Positions 1-8,299 of a DNA stretch of 17,265 nucleotides are shown here, one piece after another. The translations under genes and the position numbers were made by a program. The first letter of the stretch is position 1. Each line of letters starts with the position of its first letter. This DNA comes from Stramenopiles sp. TOSAG23-3 (Eukaryota; Sar): assembly GCA_900128585.1 (NCBI GenBank), contig LT642454.1, forward strand, positions 1 through 17,265, in the 5' to 3' direction. The notes below the pieces were generated by a model. That model made no database searches. It was not told the DNA's origin and saw only the letters and a program-made list of their open reading frames with translations.

Positions 1-10
1 TTACAGAATC

Positions 11-75
11 AAGTTAGGATTAGGGTACGACGAAGCTAAATTTAATTACTTAAATAACAGCCAATTTTCTTGTTT
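11..75 (-). repeat. Left copy of a perfect 65-bp inverted repeat
   Basis: The reverse complement of this stretch is identical, base for base, to 8102..8166. The match stops sharply at both ends: the ten bases outside it (1..10) do not resemble those after 8166. It lies 228 bp downstream of the stop codon of the PhyH-like gene and is in the same sense as that transcript when read on the minus strand. The transcript-sense sequence contains ATTAAA, a common variant poly(A) signal. No target-site duplication is visible outside the two copies. It may be a terminal inverted repeat of an 8.1-kb unit or a dispersed 3'-end element. The sequence alone does not decide. Confidence 0.95.
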
Positions 76-170
76 AAATTATTATAAAATAACAGCCAAT
101 TTTCTCGTTTTTAAAATAAACTAACACGAGATATAATAAAACAAGAAAAATTGGCTGTAATTGGCTGTTA
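55..170. repeat. Cluster of four AATTGGCTGT cores in opposite orientations, hairpin-forming
   Basis: The core AATTGGCTGTTA occurs on the minus strand at 55..66 and 90..101. On the plus strand it occurs at 149..158 (shortened to AATTGGCTGT) and directly after that at 159..170. Flanking bases are partly shared too: the block at 55-75 can pair with the block at about 140-159 over roughly 19-20 bp with a single T insertion. The array overlaps the inner end of the left 65-bp repeat and lies downstream of the PhyH-like gene, so it would be within or near the 3' untranslated region of that transcript. Its function is unknown. Confidence 0.8.
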
Positions 171-302
171 TAAAGAAAAGCTTTGTTAGAGCAATTTTAC
201 ACACACACATGAAGGAAGAAAAACTTAACCGGAAAAAAACAAATTTCATTGCACGGAAAGCAATTCTTTGCACAACCCTCTTCCCGACAACTCTCTCTCC
301 GC

Positions 303-1955
303 TCAATACGAAAACGGTTTCTCTGGCGGTGGCCGCACTTGGCCTGCCTCTTCATCACTCAAGTGTTCCCCCACAACAAAGGTGCTGGCTGGTGTATTTC
401 CAGCGGCGTTGTAGGTGCCGGCGAAAAGCGATGAGTATTTTACGTAAGGAAACCCGATGGTGCGGGTGACCGGCTCTCCTTGCGCATTGCACTGGTTAAC
501 CCACATATTGACCCACCCACGCTGCCTCTCATCCGTCACCGGGGAGGCATTTAGAATGTCCGCAATGGACAGCCAAGAGTAATACCCAGGCCGCATAACC
601 AGGCTCTCCTCCTCCTGTACACTCAAACGGTAGCCGTACACGCGGCACATTTTGTCGTAAAAATCATTTATGATTGGGTTGTCGCATACGTTGCCATCTG
701 GGTTATCGTATGCGTCAACCACCCAGCTAAGGTAAGAGATGCATACGTTGAACTCCCTCTTCAAGTATTTTAACATTGTCCCTATTACATTCCCTGCATC
801 CAGGTACTGCAACCTGTTCAATTGCCTAGTTGTATATTGCTCCAGCTCCCTTGCTGGGGTTTCTGGCAGACGGACCAGCCCTCGGGGTTCCACGTTCATC
901 ATCAGCACTCGCTTGCCGTCCGCACTTTCAAGCACGACCGCAACACTATCAATTGTTTGAGATGGTCCAACACCAGATCCTTTCCCGCACGCCGCGTCAA
1001 AAGGCACTATTGCCGAGTACTTGTTGTCGCTTCTGAAATTGCTACTAAAAATCCCGTGCTTTGAAAACTTCAATGCTGTTTTCGGGTGGATAATCGGCCC
1101 GACGGCCGGGGGAGAATGCCTTCCGTGAAACTTCAAGTATATTCCTATCCTCGCCTTGTTCGAATTGTTTGGCCAAGCCTCGTGCCACGTAAACCCGTTC
1201 ATTAATAGCAAGTCGCCACGTTTCAACTGCGGATCAATCAGCTCTATCGAAGACGCTTCTGGAACGCAGCCTGCTTCTACCAACGAGACACGGCCGTCGG
1301 TAGATGGCAGGATACGGCTGCGAAGGTGCGACCCTGGAGAAACCAGCAGTGGGCCGACCTCTTCCGTATAGTCGACGAGGGGGATTACGGCAAACATCCA
1401 GTTCAAAAAGGAGCCCACGGGCCGCCACGGCTTGTAGTCATAGTGGCAACCAAAACCAGTCGTGGTCGCCGAACTGCGTCCCGTGCCTTTTGCGCCAGGT
1501 GTTCGGCAGTAGATTTGGTATTGGCTCAGCACTGGTGAGTCGCCCAGCATTTCTTTGCACGATTGAATTATGTACGGGTGCTCGCAAGTGAGTGGCACAA
1601 GATGGGGCGCCCTGTCAAGAATGCGAGACCCCATCGGAAAATTGCCAGGCTTTGGGTACGCATACCCATCGGGGGCGTCTCCCCACTTCCAAGAAGTTGA
1701 AGTTCCCCTGTCGTAGGGGGAACTGGCTTCATAGTCATGCTCTTCATACGCGTGAACAATCTCTTTGTGCGTCATTTCGCTATCACTCGCACTAAATACC
1801 CCCCGGACAACAAGGTAACCATGTTTTCTGTAAAAGTGAACATCTTCTGTGGTCAGTGGCGCAGCCCCCTCCGCTTCCCCCCGGCTCAGTTGCCGCCTCA
1901 AGGTATTCAAGCGCCTCTCCTGGGTGGCGTGTTCCCGTGCAACCAGGGCGGCCAT
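303..1955 (-). CDS. Phytanoyl-CoA dioxygenase (PhyH)-like protein with a long C-terminal extension
   Basis: This encodes 550 residues from the first ATG (1955); the open frame continues upstream to 2042 without another ATG. Residues about 35-285 match the PhyH branch of Fe(II)/2-oxoglutarate oxygenases. The iron-binding HxD is H171-Y-D173, the distal histidine is H258 (TWHEAWPNNS), the likely 2-oxoglutarate arginine is R269, and the family-typical GPLLVSPGSH lies at 201-210. Enzymes of this family hydroxylate small molecules or lipids, but the substrate cannot be told. Residues about 310-550 are an unassigned domain. It begins with a strand-rich stretch (DSVAVVLESADGKRVLMM) that faintly recalls a Nudix fold but lacks a proper Nudix box. 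No signal peptide is evident. The gene diverges from the LRR-IQ gene, and the left 65-bp repeat lies downstream of it. Confidence 0.85.
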   Translation of the reverse strand: MAALVAREHATQERRLNTLRRQLSRGEAEGAAPLTTEDVHFYRKHGYLVVRGVFSASDSEMTHKEIVHAYEEHDYEASSPYDRGTSTSWKWGDAPDGYAYPKPGNFPMGSRILDRAPHLVPLTCEHPYIIQSCKEMLGDSPVLSQYQIYCRTPGAKGTGRSSATTTGFGCHYDYKPWRPVGSFLNWMFAVIPLVDYTEEVGPLLVSPGSHLRSRILPSTDGRVSLVEAGCVPEASSIELIDPQLKRGDLLLMNGFTWHEAWPNNSNKARIGIYLKFHGRHSPPAVGPIIHPKTALKFSKHGIFSSNFRSDNKYSAIVPFDAACGKGSGVGPSQTIDSVAVVLESADGKRVLMMNVEPRGLVRLPETPARELEQYTTRQLNRLQYLDAGNVIGTMLKYLKREFNVCISYLSWVVDAYDNPDGNVCDNPIINDFYDKMCRVYGYRLSVQEEESLVMRPGYYSWLSIADILNASPVTDERQRGWVNMWVNQCNAQGEPVTRTIGFPYVKYSSLFAGTYNAAGNTPASTFVVGEHLSDEEAGQVRPPPEKPFSY

Positions 1956-2846
1956 CCTACGCGCAAAACAACGCACCGTCGTCGATTCCGTTTCCGCGTA
2001 AATAAATAGTAAATTTGAGAATGAACAAGGGATCTGAAACAATTTACATGTTTATAATATTACAATTCGAAACCATTTTGTTGATTGAAAAGATCATAGT
2101 ATTTTTTTATTGATAATATATTGTCTATTATATTATTTTATTAGACGACGACTATTGATTGTGTAATAAAAAATAGATAGATGATTACTTACACCAACCA
2201 AAGCATCTCTTCTTCTCTTCTCGTTTTCGTAAAATATATAAATATAATAAAACAGAAGAAGTCTCTTCTTCTTACAGCTACATAACATCAAGAAGAAAAA
2301 AGAAATAACTAGTTTACTTTTAGAAATGACTGATTTACTTTTTTTTATAGTACTTAATATTAACACAGCACTAAAAAAATAATAAACGGTTCCAACAACA
2401 AGTGTTCTTTCGCAATTGTTTTGTTTCTTTTTTTTGTTTTAACAATCGGTATTTTATATGATCACAGCATCTCTTAAAATAAATTAACATTTCTTTTCGG
2501 TGTAAAAATGAATGAAATTTATTTCAACACAAACTTACAACAAAAAATGACGAAATTCCCATTTTCTAAAAAATGAAGAAACACGACCGTCGTTGATTTT
2601 TTTTAAGTAAAAGGCCTTGATAGACACCTGTTTAACAAAGTGTTCAGTGTCCTTGGCGCGAAAAAAAATCCGACTCGATTTTCAAAGTATGGAAGGACTT
2701 TGATCGATAACGACAAATTCAAGCAAGCGGGACGCCTAACTACATAAGTTTAGATCAGGCAAGCGTTCTGCTTTCCATGCGCGACGGTCAACGAACGTTT
2801 ATAAATTGTTTGCCTTCAATTGACTTGGAAATGCGGTTCCTAGGGA
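1956..2846. other. AT-rich spacer upstream of the PhyH-like gene
   Basis: I see no gene here. The part next to the gene (1956-2042) is open but has no ATG. The stretch 2050-2400 is very AT-rich, with GAA/TTC runs around 2205-2300 and the 14-bp TTAGACGACGACTA motif at 2141. From about 2590 the composition becomes more mixed and resembles degraded coding DNA leading into the kinase remnant at 2847. Small open frames here are short or start only at non-ATG codons. Confidence 0.6.
2141..2154 (-). promoter_or_regulatory. 14-bp motif shared with the methyltransferase upstream region (copy 1)
   Basis: TTAGACGACGACTA on the plus strand (TAGTCGTCGTCTAA in the sense of the gene) lies 186 bp upstream of the PhyH-like start. 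The identical 14-mer lies upstream of the minus-strand methyltransferase at 9563..9576. A 12-bp version occurs in opposite orientation at 11622..11633. All three are in spacers. A regulatory role is inference from position and recurrence only. Confidence 0.35.
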
Positions 2847-3130
2847 CAATTTTTTGGTAAATGGGCGTTTTCGACCAAACGCCACCCAAACATTCACTTG
2901 TTTATTGGTGAGTTTTGGAGAAACGAGCGGTGGGGGGGCATATTTGTTTATCTGAGAGAACACTTGATTGTTTAAAATTGTAAAAATTATCTTTTTTTCG
3001 TAAAGATCTCTTCGTTTGAAATAGTTAGCACAAAGTCGTTTCCCATTTTTCACTTCCGCGCCAAAGATACTCGCGGAATTTACAGAGTTGTTTCTCGGCA
3101 AGTAGTATACGAGAAAGCGTACTTTTTGTT
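2847..3130 (-). pseudogene. Degraded remnant of a NEK-type protein kinase C-lobe
   Basis: On the minus strand, one frame (about 2847-2945) reads NKYAPPPLVSPKLTNKQV followed shortly by GRKRPFTKKL. This is close to the end of a NEK kinase domain (KYAPPP..YS..L...V......KKR.TLKKL). The intact kinase in this window has KYAPPP and KKRLTLKKL with 34 residues from first Lys to last Leu, against 32 here. In another frame, 3082-3102 reads LAEKQLC, comparable to LSPELC of the intact kinase. The distance from Cys to the KYAPPP lysine is 139 nt here and 132 nt in the intact gene. At DNA level, 2927..2945 matches 13212..13230 at 18 of 19 positions. Frame changes and stop codons break the frame, and there is no usable start. 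I judge it a decayed paralogue in the same orientation as the intact gene. A search would settle it. Confidence 0.55.
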
Positions 3131-3741
3131 GTTAAACATAAGTACGAAAACAATACAAAATTCCTATCAAAACATAAAAAGGGATAAATTAGATCGGCTG
3201 GGTCAACAATTAAAGCAACTCTCACTAGAATATCGCTCTACCATTAGTATTGTGGAAGGCGGCTGCTGTCGCTAGAAAAGTTTATTCTAAAAGTAATAAT
3301 ATTCCTATCAAACATTAGCTTGTTAGAATTGCGGCCTCTCTCTCACTTTGCTCTTTTTTTAATGAGAGAATGCTGCTGCTGCCTGGTATTAAATAATAGT
3401 AAACTAATCCGTTAGTTATTTTCACATAATTATATTTATCAATAAGAATATAGTGCCACAACAACAACAAGGAGAAGAAGAACTTTATTATAATATATGA
3501 ATGAGTGAATTAAAATAATATAAAAGATCCCCCCCCCACCTTTCTAACTTGACTCTCTAATTCCTAATAACCCCATCGTGAAGATGACGAATAAATTATG
3601 ATTTTGTTTGATTTTCACCCCCCCCCCCCTCTCTAGATCTAGACAGTGATTTTAAAACCTTGTGTACGGGTTTAATCGTGGTGAAATTACTACCGTTCCC
3701 TCTCAGGCCTTTTAAGTCCTTCCTGGCAAGCGGTCGTTGGC
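3131..3741. other. Spacer upstream of the LRR-IQ gene
   Basis: No gene was found. It may contain the eroded N-lobe side of the kinase remnant (3131-3300). A 12-bp direct repeat, ATTCCTATCAAA, occurs at 3160..3171 and 3301..3312. The part nearest the LRR gene has CAA and GAA triplets around 3460-3485 and two long C runs. A stop codon at 3682-3684 lies in frame with the LRR start, with no ATG between, which supports the start at 3742. Confidence 0.5.
3529..3629 (+). repeat. C9 and C12 homopolymer runs upstream of the LRR-IQ gene
   Basis: A run of nine C (3529..3537) and one of twelve C (3618..3629) lie about 205 and 113 bp before the ATG at 3742. Both are on the sense strand, in otherwise AT-rich DNA. 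The methyltransferase at 8300-9289 likewise has a sense-strand C-rich tract about 155-175 bp before its start. They may be promoter or 5' leader elements, or simply unstable homopolymers. Confidence 0.6.
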
Positions 3742-6700
3742 ATGTTTGGGTCCCTGTCCTCTGCTATCCTTGAGTCGCGGCAAAATGTCAAAGATTTAAA
3801 GTACTGGGAGGCGCAGGTAGAGACGCCGAGGGATCCCGTCACGCACTTTGAGTCGGCAACGTTGGAGAGCTTGGCAAAAGAGTGGAAAGCCAAGAAGAGC
3901 AAAGAGAAACGCAAGGCCTCCTCCTCCAGCAACAGTGCCGACAAGACTGGTCCTAATTTTAGCACAAAGTGCAAACACCCGTTGCAGATCTGGGGAGACG
4001 GGGACGGGTCGTATTTCGACCGCTGGCTCGCCGTTACCCCCCCGAAGAAGACCCACCAAAGCCAGGGATCAATACGACCAACGCAAGGCTTCAAGGCAGA
4101 GCGTATGAAAGCCAAGTCCATCAACCAGAGAAAAGAGCAACGGGGCAGGGCGCGGGCAATGCGGAAAGCCATTGGAAAACGGGCGAAAGACACAGGTGAC
4201 CCGAGGAAGAAATTAAGACTGCTAGAGGCAGAGGAAAAGCTGTTCAAGACGTTCGAAGAGAGTGAGTTTGAAAGCATGTTCTACAACAGCAGTTGCAGTT
4301 CGGCAGACGAAGAAGACAGCGCGGACGAGGACGAAGTGGGATCAGGCGAAGAAGACCCCCCGAGGAGGGAGAAGAACGGTTCGGACGAGGGCGTGCAGCT
4401 GGCCGAGCATCAAATGACCCCGCGGTCGAGAAAATACATCGGGTCGCCTGCTCGCTATCGATTGTTCCAACGCTACCATAGAGAAAACGCAAACCTCCTT
4501 CGATTGCCCGCACTGGACTTGAACCAGGTCGGTGCCGCAGCAACGGACAGTCCTGAAAGCAAAACGGGCGGTTCGAGCGGCGAGGCCCTGGGGCCCACCG
4601 ACAGCGCGAGGAGGAACTACTTGACCGAGGTTTGCAAAAAGAAACTGCCGCCCATGTCTTTGCAGATCCGCAAGAACAAAACCAGCGAATTGAACTTGTC
4701 CTTTTGGGGAATTGGGGACGACTTTGGGTCTGCCTTTGCCGCAGGGCTTCGGGGAATGCCGCAGTTAGAAACGTTGGACTTGTCGGACAACAGGCTGACG
4801 GGCAAGAGTTTGTCACGAGCCATGCACGCGGCCGTGCACGTGACCACCCTCACAGAGCTGAACCTCTCATCAAACCGACTGGGCGTGCAAGGAATGAAAG
4901 CGTTGATGGTTTTGCTCAAAGAGTCGAAATCGTTGGAATCCCTGGGAATCGCCGACTCTCGTTGCGGGGACAAAGAGGCAGAGTTCCTGGCGGCGGGGCT
5001 TTCCCAGAACACGTCGTTAAAGGAGGTGGATTTGCACGGGAACAACTTTGGGGTCGGTGCAGGGCTTGCGTTTGCAAAAATGTTGGACCAGAGGGACAGC
5101 AAGAGTCAAATAGAAGACCTGGACCTTTCGTGGACAGAAATCAGGAAAGAGGGGGCGGTGGCGGTGGCGAAAGCCATTGCTCACAACACGACGTTGGAGA
5201 AGCTCGATTTGTCCTACTGCGCGTTCGGTGACACGGGGACCATGCACATGATGGAGTCTCTGCGAACAAACACTACCATGAACTGGCTAGAAATGGACAA
5301 CAATCAAATCAAGGGCCGCGGGGCCATGGTCATATCGAATTCGTTGGAAGACAACCAAACGCTCACCTACCTTCAACTGTGGGACAACCCGCTGGGAAAG
5401 TCCGGGGGAAGGGCAATGCTGCGGTGCGTGGCCCGGACGGGGGACGTGAGGAACATAGACCTAGAAAATTGCAACTTTGAGATAGAGGAAGACGGTTTGT
5501 TCGACCCGAGCGAGCCCGCAACGAAGTACGACCTTGATTTGACCGACCTTTACGAGCGGGCGGTTGGAAACGAGTTTATTCGGATAATCAGCGCAAAGCC
5601 GGGATGCCAGATAAAGAAAATGAGCATTGACGAGGTGGCGGTACCGTTTGTTCAGCTCGAGCCAGATCAGCTCGAAGGCTACAAGTCTGAAGACGAATTC
5701 GAACAGGAAGACGAGAGCGAGAGCGACAGTGACGCCGATGACGCCGTCGAAGATGTCCCCAAAAAGCGCCTGAGCGCAGAAGAGATTAGAAAATCGCTCC
5801 TGTTTCGGGTAAACGGCGACCGCTTCAAAGTCCCAAACGAGGGCCGCCTTCGCATAGAATGTTGCGTACAGCCCCGCAAACCAAAGAAGAGCCAAGTGAT
5901 TTCAAAGGACGGGCTGAAAGGGATCATGTCGTTAATATTCGACAGCGAGCGGTTGACGAGAAAAGACCGTGTGACACGGCTGAAGCGCGCTTCAGAGGAC
6001 ATTTACATGCACTCGAAACAGTTGATCAAGATACTCAAAAAGATCAAGGAGCAGGACGAGCGGCGAGAAATCATGGACGTTCTAATCCCAAGGCTTACAG
6101 ACCCAGAGAACAAATTGAAGCTGCTGTTGACGGTTCTGGGCGAGCGCCACATCGACAAACTTGAAGATGAGATGGGGTGTTTATTCCATTTCACGCCCCA
6201 AAACCCGACGGGCCACTACGAGTTGAATTTGGACATAGAAAACGACAGGAAACTAATGCGACAATTGATTGAGATCAACAACGATGACAAGCGATGGGCC
6301 ATGGAACGAAGTGGGCGCGAGGACGTTTCCCGTGACGGTGATTGGGAGCACTTTCGGAACGGCGTGTACAAAAGCAAACCGATCAAACTCCATGCGGAGT
6401 GGGAGGTGCCGCGAGAGGGCGTGTTGGAGTTTGACTATGTTCACGCAAAGACCCCTTCAAGAAAAGCGAGGGGCCTGGTCCAGACCTCGTCCAAATTTAA
6501 CCGGATGTGCAAAAACCTCGGCCTGCACCCTAACTGCGACTTTAAAGAAAAGCCAAATTTAAACCCGGCGTCGATCCTTTCGTTTTTCCGCCCAAAGTAC
6601 GACTTGAGCAAACTAGAGGGGAAAAAACTGGACAAAGCCGCATGCTCTAGAATACAGTTTTGGTACCGAAAACACTTGAAAGCAAAACGTGCGTGGGAGG

Positions 6701-7443
6701 CCGCCCAGCCCCGCGAGCTGACAGAGGAGGAAAAGAAAGAAGTCAGCGCGATGCGGTTGCAAGGGTGGTACCGCCGCTTGGTAATAAAGTGGTACGAAGC
6801 GGCCCAGCAGGAAGCCATCGACAAAGCAGAGGACCGGTTGTTGATCCGAAGGGAAGCGCTGCATGCCGGGCAAGAGGTCGAAACCCTCGAAGAGCCGTAC
6901 TGCACCGTGTTGAGTGTTGTTGCCGAATACAATGGCGGTCAGTACAACGCCACCACGGACCTGTACCATCAGGTTGACGCGCTGATGGCACGTGCCCTGT
7001 TCACGGACGGCACGAAAATCGACATGACCCTGGAAGAGGCCGCCGACGAGCTAGAAATCATCATGTTGCCCGCCAAAGAGAACGCACCCGATACTTTGCA
7101 GCCACTGCGAGAGAAAGTTGTGAAGGTACTACGAAAGCTCCAGGACGCAGAAAAGGAGGAATTGGCAAGGCAAGCCGCTATCGACGAGGCGAATAGACCG
7201 AAGGCAGCGTCTGGGTTCGGGGGGGGCCTTCGGATCGATGATGATGATGGCAAAGGCCCGCCAAAGCGCAGAGGAAAAGGCTCGGGTTCGCCAAATAATG
7301 TCCAATGGGGTCTACCCCCTCCGCCGGGCCGTCTCGAAGATATACCTGACGTGCGCCCAAGTAGCGTACCTCTTGCGATGCTTCCCCGGGGGAGAAAACA
7401 TCGGGGAGAAAGGGGTAAACGAACCGTTCTGCCGGTGGATTAA
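3742..7443 (+). CDS. Large LRR (ribonuclease-inhibitor type) protein with IQ motifs; 5' portion of a probably frameshifted gene
   Basis: This frame reads 1233 residues from an ATG at 3742. The N-terminus is charged, with an acidic stretch at about 187-212. Residues about 314-583 hold nine to ten 28-residue leucine-rich repeats of the ribonuclease-inhibitor type, such as LETLDLSDNRLTGKSLSRAM and LTELNLSSNRLGVQGMKALM. A second acidic, Ser/Asp-rich linker lies near 648-676. Two IQ-like motifs follow, IQFWYRKHLKAK (about 970) and LQGWYRRL (about 1005), which suggest calmodulin-type partners. No membrane segment or signal peptide is visible, so a cytoplasmic or cytoskeletal scaffold is the likeliest role. 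After the G8 run at 7219 the frame turns into low-quality, basic, proline-rich sequence and stops. The true protein probably continues in the next frame (7238-8089), giving about 1448 residues. Confidence 0.85.
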   Translation: MFGSLSSAILESRQNVKDLKYWEAQVETPRDPVTHFESATLESLAKEWKAKKSKEKRKASSSSNSADKTGPNFSTKCKHPLQIWGDGDGSYFDRWLAVTPPKKTHQSQGSIRPTQGFKAERMKAKSINQRKEQRGRARAMRKAIGKRAKDTGDPRKKLRLLEAEEKLFKTFEESEFESMFYNSSCSSADEEDSADEDEVGSGEEDPPRREKNGSDEGVQLAEHQMTPRSRKYIGSPARYRLFQRYHRENANLLRLPALDLNQVGAAATDSPESKTGGSSGEALGPTDSARRNYLTEVCKKKLPPMSLQIRKNKTSELNLSFWGIGDDFGSAFAAGLRGMPQLETLDLSDNRLTGKSLSRAMHAAVHVTTLTELNLSSNRLGVQGMKALMVLLKESKSLESLGIADSRCGDKEAEFLAAGLSQNTSLKEVDLHGNNFGVGAGLAFAKMLDQRDSKSQIEDLDLSWTEIRKEGAVAVAKAIAHNTTLEKLDLSYCAFGDTGTMHMMESLRTNTTMNWLEMDNNQIKGRGAMVISNSLEDNQTLTYLQLWDNPLGKSGGRAMLRCVARTGDVRNIDLENCNFEIEEDGLFDPSEPATKYDLDLTDLYERAVGNEFIRIISAKPGCQIKKMSIDEVAVPFVQLEPDQLEGYKSEDEFEQEDESESDSDADDAVEDVPKKRLSAEEIRKSLLFRVNGDRFKVPNEGRLRIECCVQPRKPKKSQVISKDGLKGIMSLIFDSERLTRKDRVTRLKRASEDIYMHSKQLIKILKKIKEQDERREIMDVLIPRLTDPENKLKLLLTVLGERHIDKLEDEMGCLFHFTPQNPTGHYELNLDIENDRKLMRQLIEINNDDKRWAMERSGREDVSRDGDWEHFRNGVYKSKPIKLHAEWEVPREGVLEFDYVHAKTPSRKARGLVQTSSKFNRMCKNLGLHPNCDFKEKPNLNPASILSFFRPKYDLSKLEGKKLDKAACSRIQFWYRKHLKAKRAWEAAQPRELTEEEKKEVSAMRLQGWYRRLVIKWYEAAQQEAIDKAEDRLLIRREALHAGQEVETLEEPYCTVLSVVAEYNGGQYNATTDLYHQVDALMARALFTDGTKIDMTLEEAADELEIIMLPAKENAPDTLQPLREKVVKVLRKLQDAEKEELARQAAIDEANRPKAASGFGGGLRIDDDDGKGPPKRRGKGSGSPNNVQWGLPPPPGRLEDIPDVRPSSVPLAMLPRGRKHRGERGKRTVLPVD
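7219..7226 (+). other. G8 run: probable frameshift site in the LRR-IQ gene
   Basis: The coding-like sequence moves from one frame to the frame one base later across this point. With seven G instead of eight, the reading would pass from ...PKAASGFGG into AFGSMMMMAKARQSAEEKA and run on to 8089 as one protein. Both frames stay open from here to 7443, so the exact point is not forced, but the homopolymer is the obvious candidate. It could be a sequencing or assembly slip, a real inactivating indel, or a slippery site for frameshifting. Confidence 0.65.
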
Positions 7444-8089
7444 AAGGTTCAGCGATCCGGAGGATGCGGGGTGTACCGAGACGTTGCCCCCGCAGTGCCG
7501 AGTGACCGTTCTCCAAAGCTGCTTTAGTCGAATAGTGGATCTGGAAAATATTTGGACCGCTATATTGCTGAACCGGGACGTGCTGAGCCACGAAGATTAC
7601 CTCTGCGCGCTATCGCGCATTGGGTACTTGAATTTGTGGAACCCCATGGGTTCCCAGACGGAACCCGGCCCCGACCTAATTTACGACTTGGACATGTCCA
7701 TAAAAGAGCACTACAACTTGACGCTGATGTTGATAGAACTTGCCGACGTGGAGCCCGGAGAGAATTTTCTGGACGAAACATGGACAAAATTTGACAAGCA
7801 GGCAAAGACCGAGTACATACCTGGCGAAAAGGGTGACTACGTGCTCGTGGCTGGGTGGGAATTACCGATGAGCTGGGTAGAAAACGGTCCCCCGGACAAA
7901 GGCTGGCTTCACGTCTATTACTACAGCGGACGGGACGATGGCAACAAAGAGGAATGGGACCCAAAACTGAAACGGAAGGTTCGGCAAACAGATTGTACCG
8001 GGAAACTAGTCGGTCGGTGGGGATGCGCGCCGGTGTGGGATTTAAGAAAGAAGTTGACAAAGAACTGCTTGTGTGGGAACAAAACGTAA
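7238..8089 (+). CDS. C-terminal portion of the LRR-IQ protein (separate frame)
   Basis: This frame gives 283 residues from an ATG run (MMMM) at 7238 and overlaps the end of the preceding frame by 206 bp. Residues 15-135 look like a compact helical domain (VSKIYLTCAQVAYLLRCFPG, then VLQSCFSRIVDLENIW, then LSRIGYLNLWNP). The spacing loosely recalls DUF4476-like domains. Residues about 145-270 (YDLDMSIKEHYNLTLMLIEL, VEPGENF, GWELPMSW, GWLHVYYYSGRD) resemble, from memory, a conserved C-terminal block of large LRR proteins in other protists, which supports joining the two frames. Translation as an independent protein is possible but less likely. The stop codon is 12 bp from the right 65-bp repeat. 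Confidence 0.7.
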   Translation: MMMMAKARQSAEEKARVRQIMSNGVYPLRRAVSKIYLTCAQVAYLLRCFPGGENIGEKGVNEPFCRWIKRFSDPEDAGCTETLPPQCRVTVLQSCFSRIVDLENIWTAILLNRDVLSHEDYLCALSRIGYLNLWNPMGSQTEPGPDLIYDLDMSIKEHYNLTLMLIELADVEPGENFLDETWTKFDKQAKTEYIPGEKGDYVLVAGWELPMSWVENGPPDKGWLHVYYYSGRDDGNKEEWDPKLKRKVRQTDCTGKLVGRWGCAPVWDLRKKLTKNCLCGNKT

Positions 8090-8101
8090 AGAGTTCTTTA
8101 A

Positions 8102-8166
8102 AAACAAGAAAATTGGCTGTTATTTAAGTAATTAAATTTAGCTTCGTCGTACCCTAATCCTAACTT
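8102..8166 (+). repeat. Right copy of the perfect 65-bp inverted repeat
   Basis: It is identical to the reverse complement of 11..75. It begins 12 bp after the stop codon of the LRR-IQ gene and is in the sense of that transcript. The sequence contains one AATTGGCTGTTA core (8111..8122), ATTAAA, and a degenerate telomere-like end (TACCCTAATCCTAAC). It occupies the 210-bp spacer between two convergent genes. Confidence 0.95.
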
Positions 8167-8299
8167 CTTTTAAGAGATACTTTAGGAGAGCAAATGTTCA
8201 AAAATTTAACGGGTAAACTCTCTGCTTCACAGAAATACTGTTGAAATTTGTAACGTGTTAATTTACGAGCATATATAATAACATATTTTTTTAAAGAGT

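Noticed and set aside
12-30. Telomere-like TTAGGATTAGGG in the 65-bp repeat
   Set aside because: Only two degenerate units occur, they are internal at the right copy, and the sequence continues past them. This is not a telomere.
2799-3225. Two overlapping minus-strand open frames of 100 and 66 codons
   Set aside because: Their longest forms start at TTG and GTG rather than ATG, and the kinase-like signatures are spread over both frames. I therefore treat them as parts of one decayed gene, not as genes.
3185-3260. tRNA-like A-box on the minus strand (AATGGTAGAGC)
   Set aside because: The downstream sequence does not give a paired anticodon stem, and no T-loop consensus (GGTTCRANYCC) follows at the right distance.
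4244-5102. Long minus-strand frames opposite the LRR gene (190 and 161 codons)
   Set aside because: They are shadows of the strongly supported plus-strand LRR repeats and encode Ser/Arg/Pro-rich sequence without any family signature.
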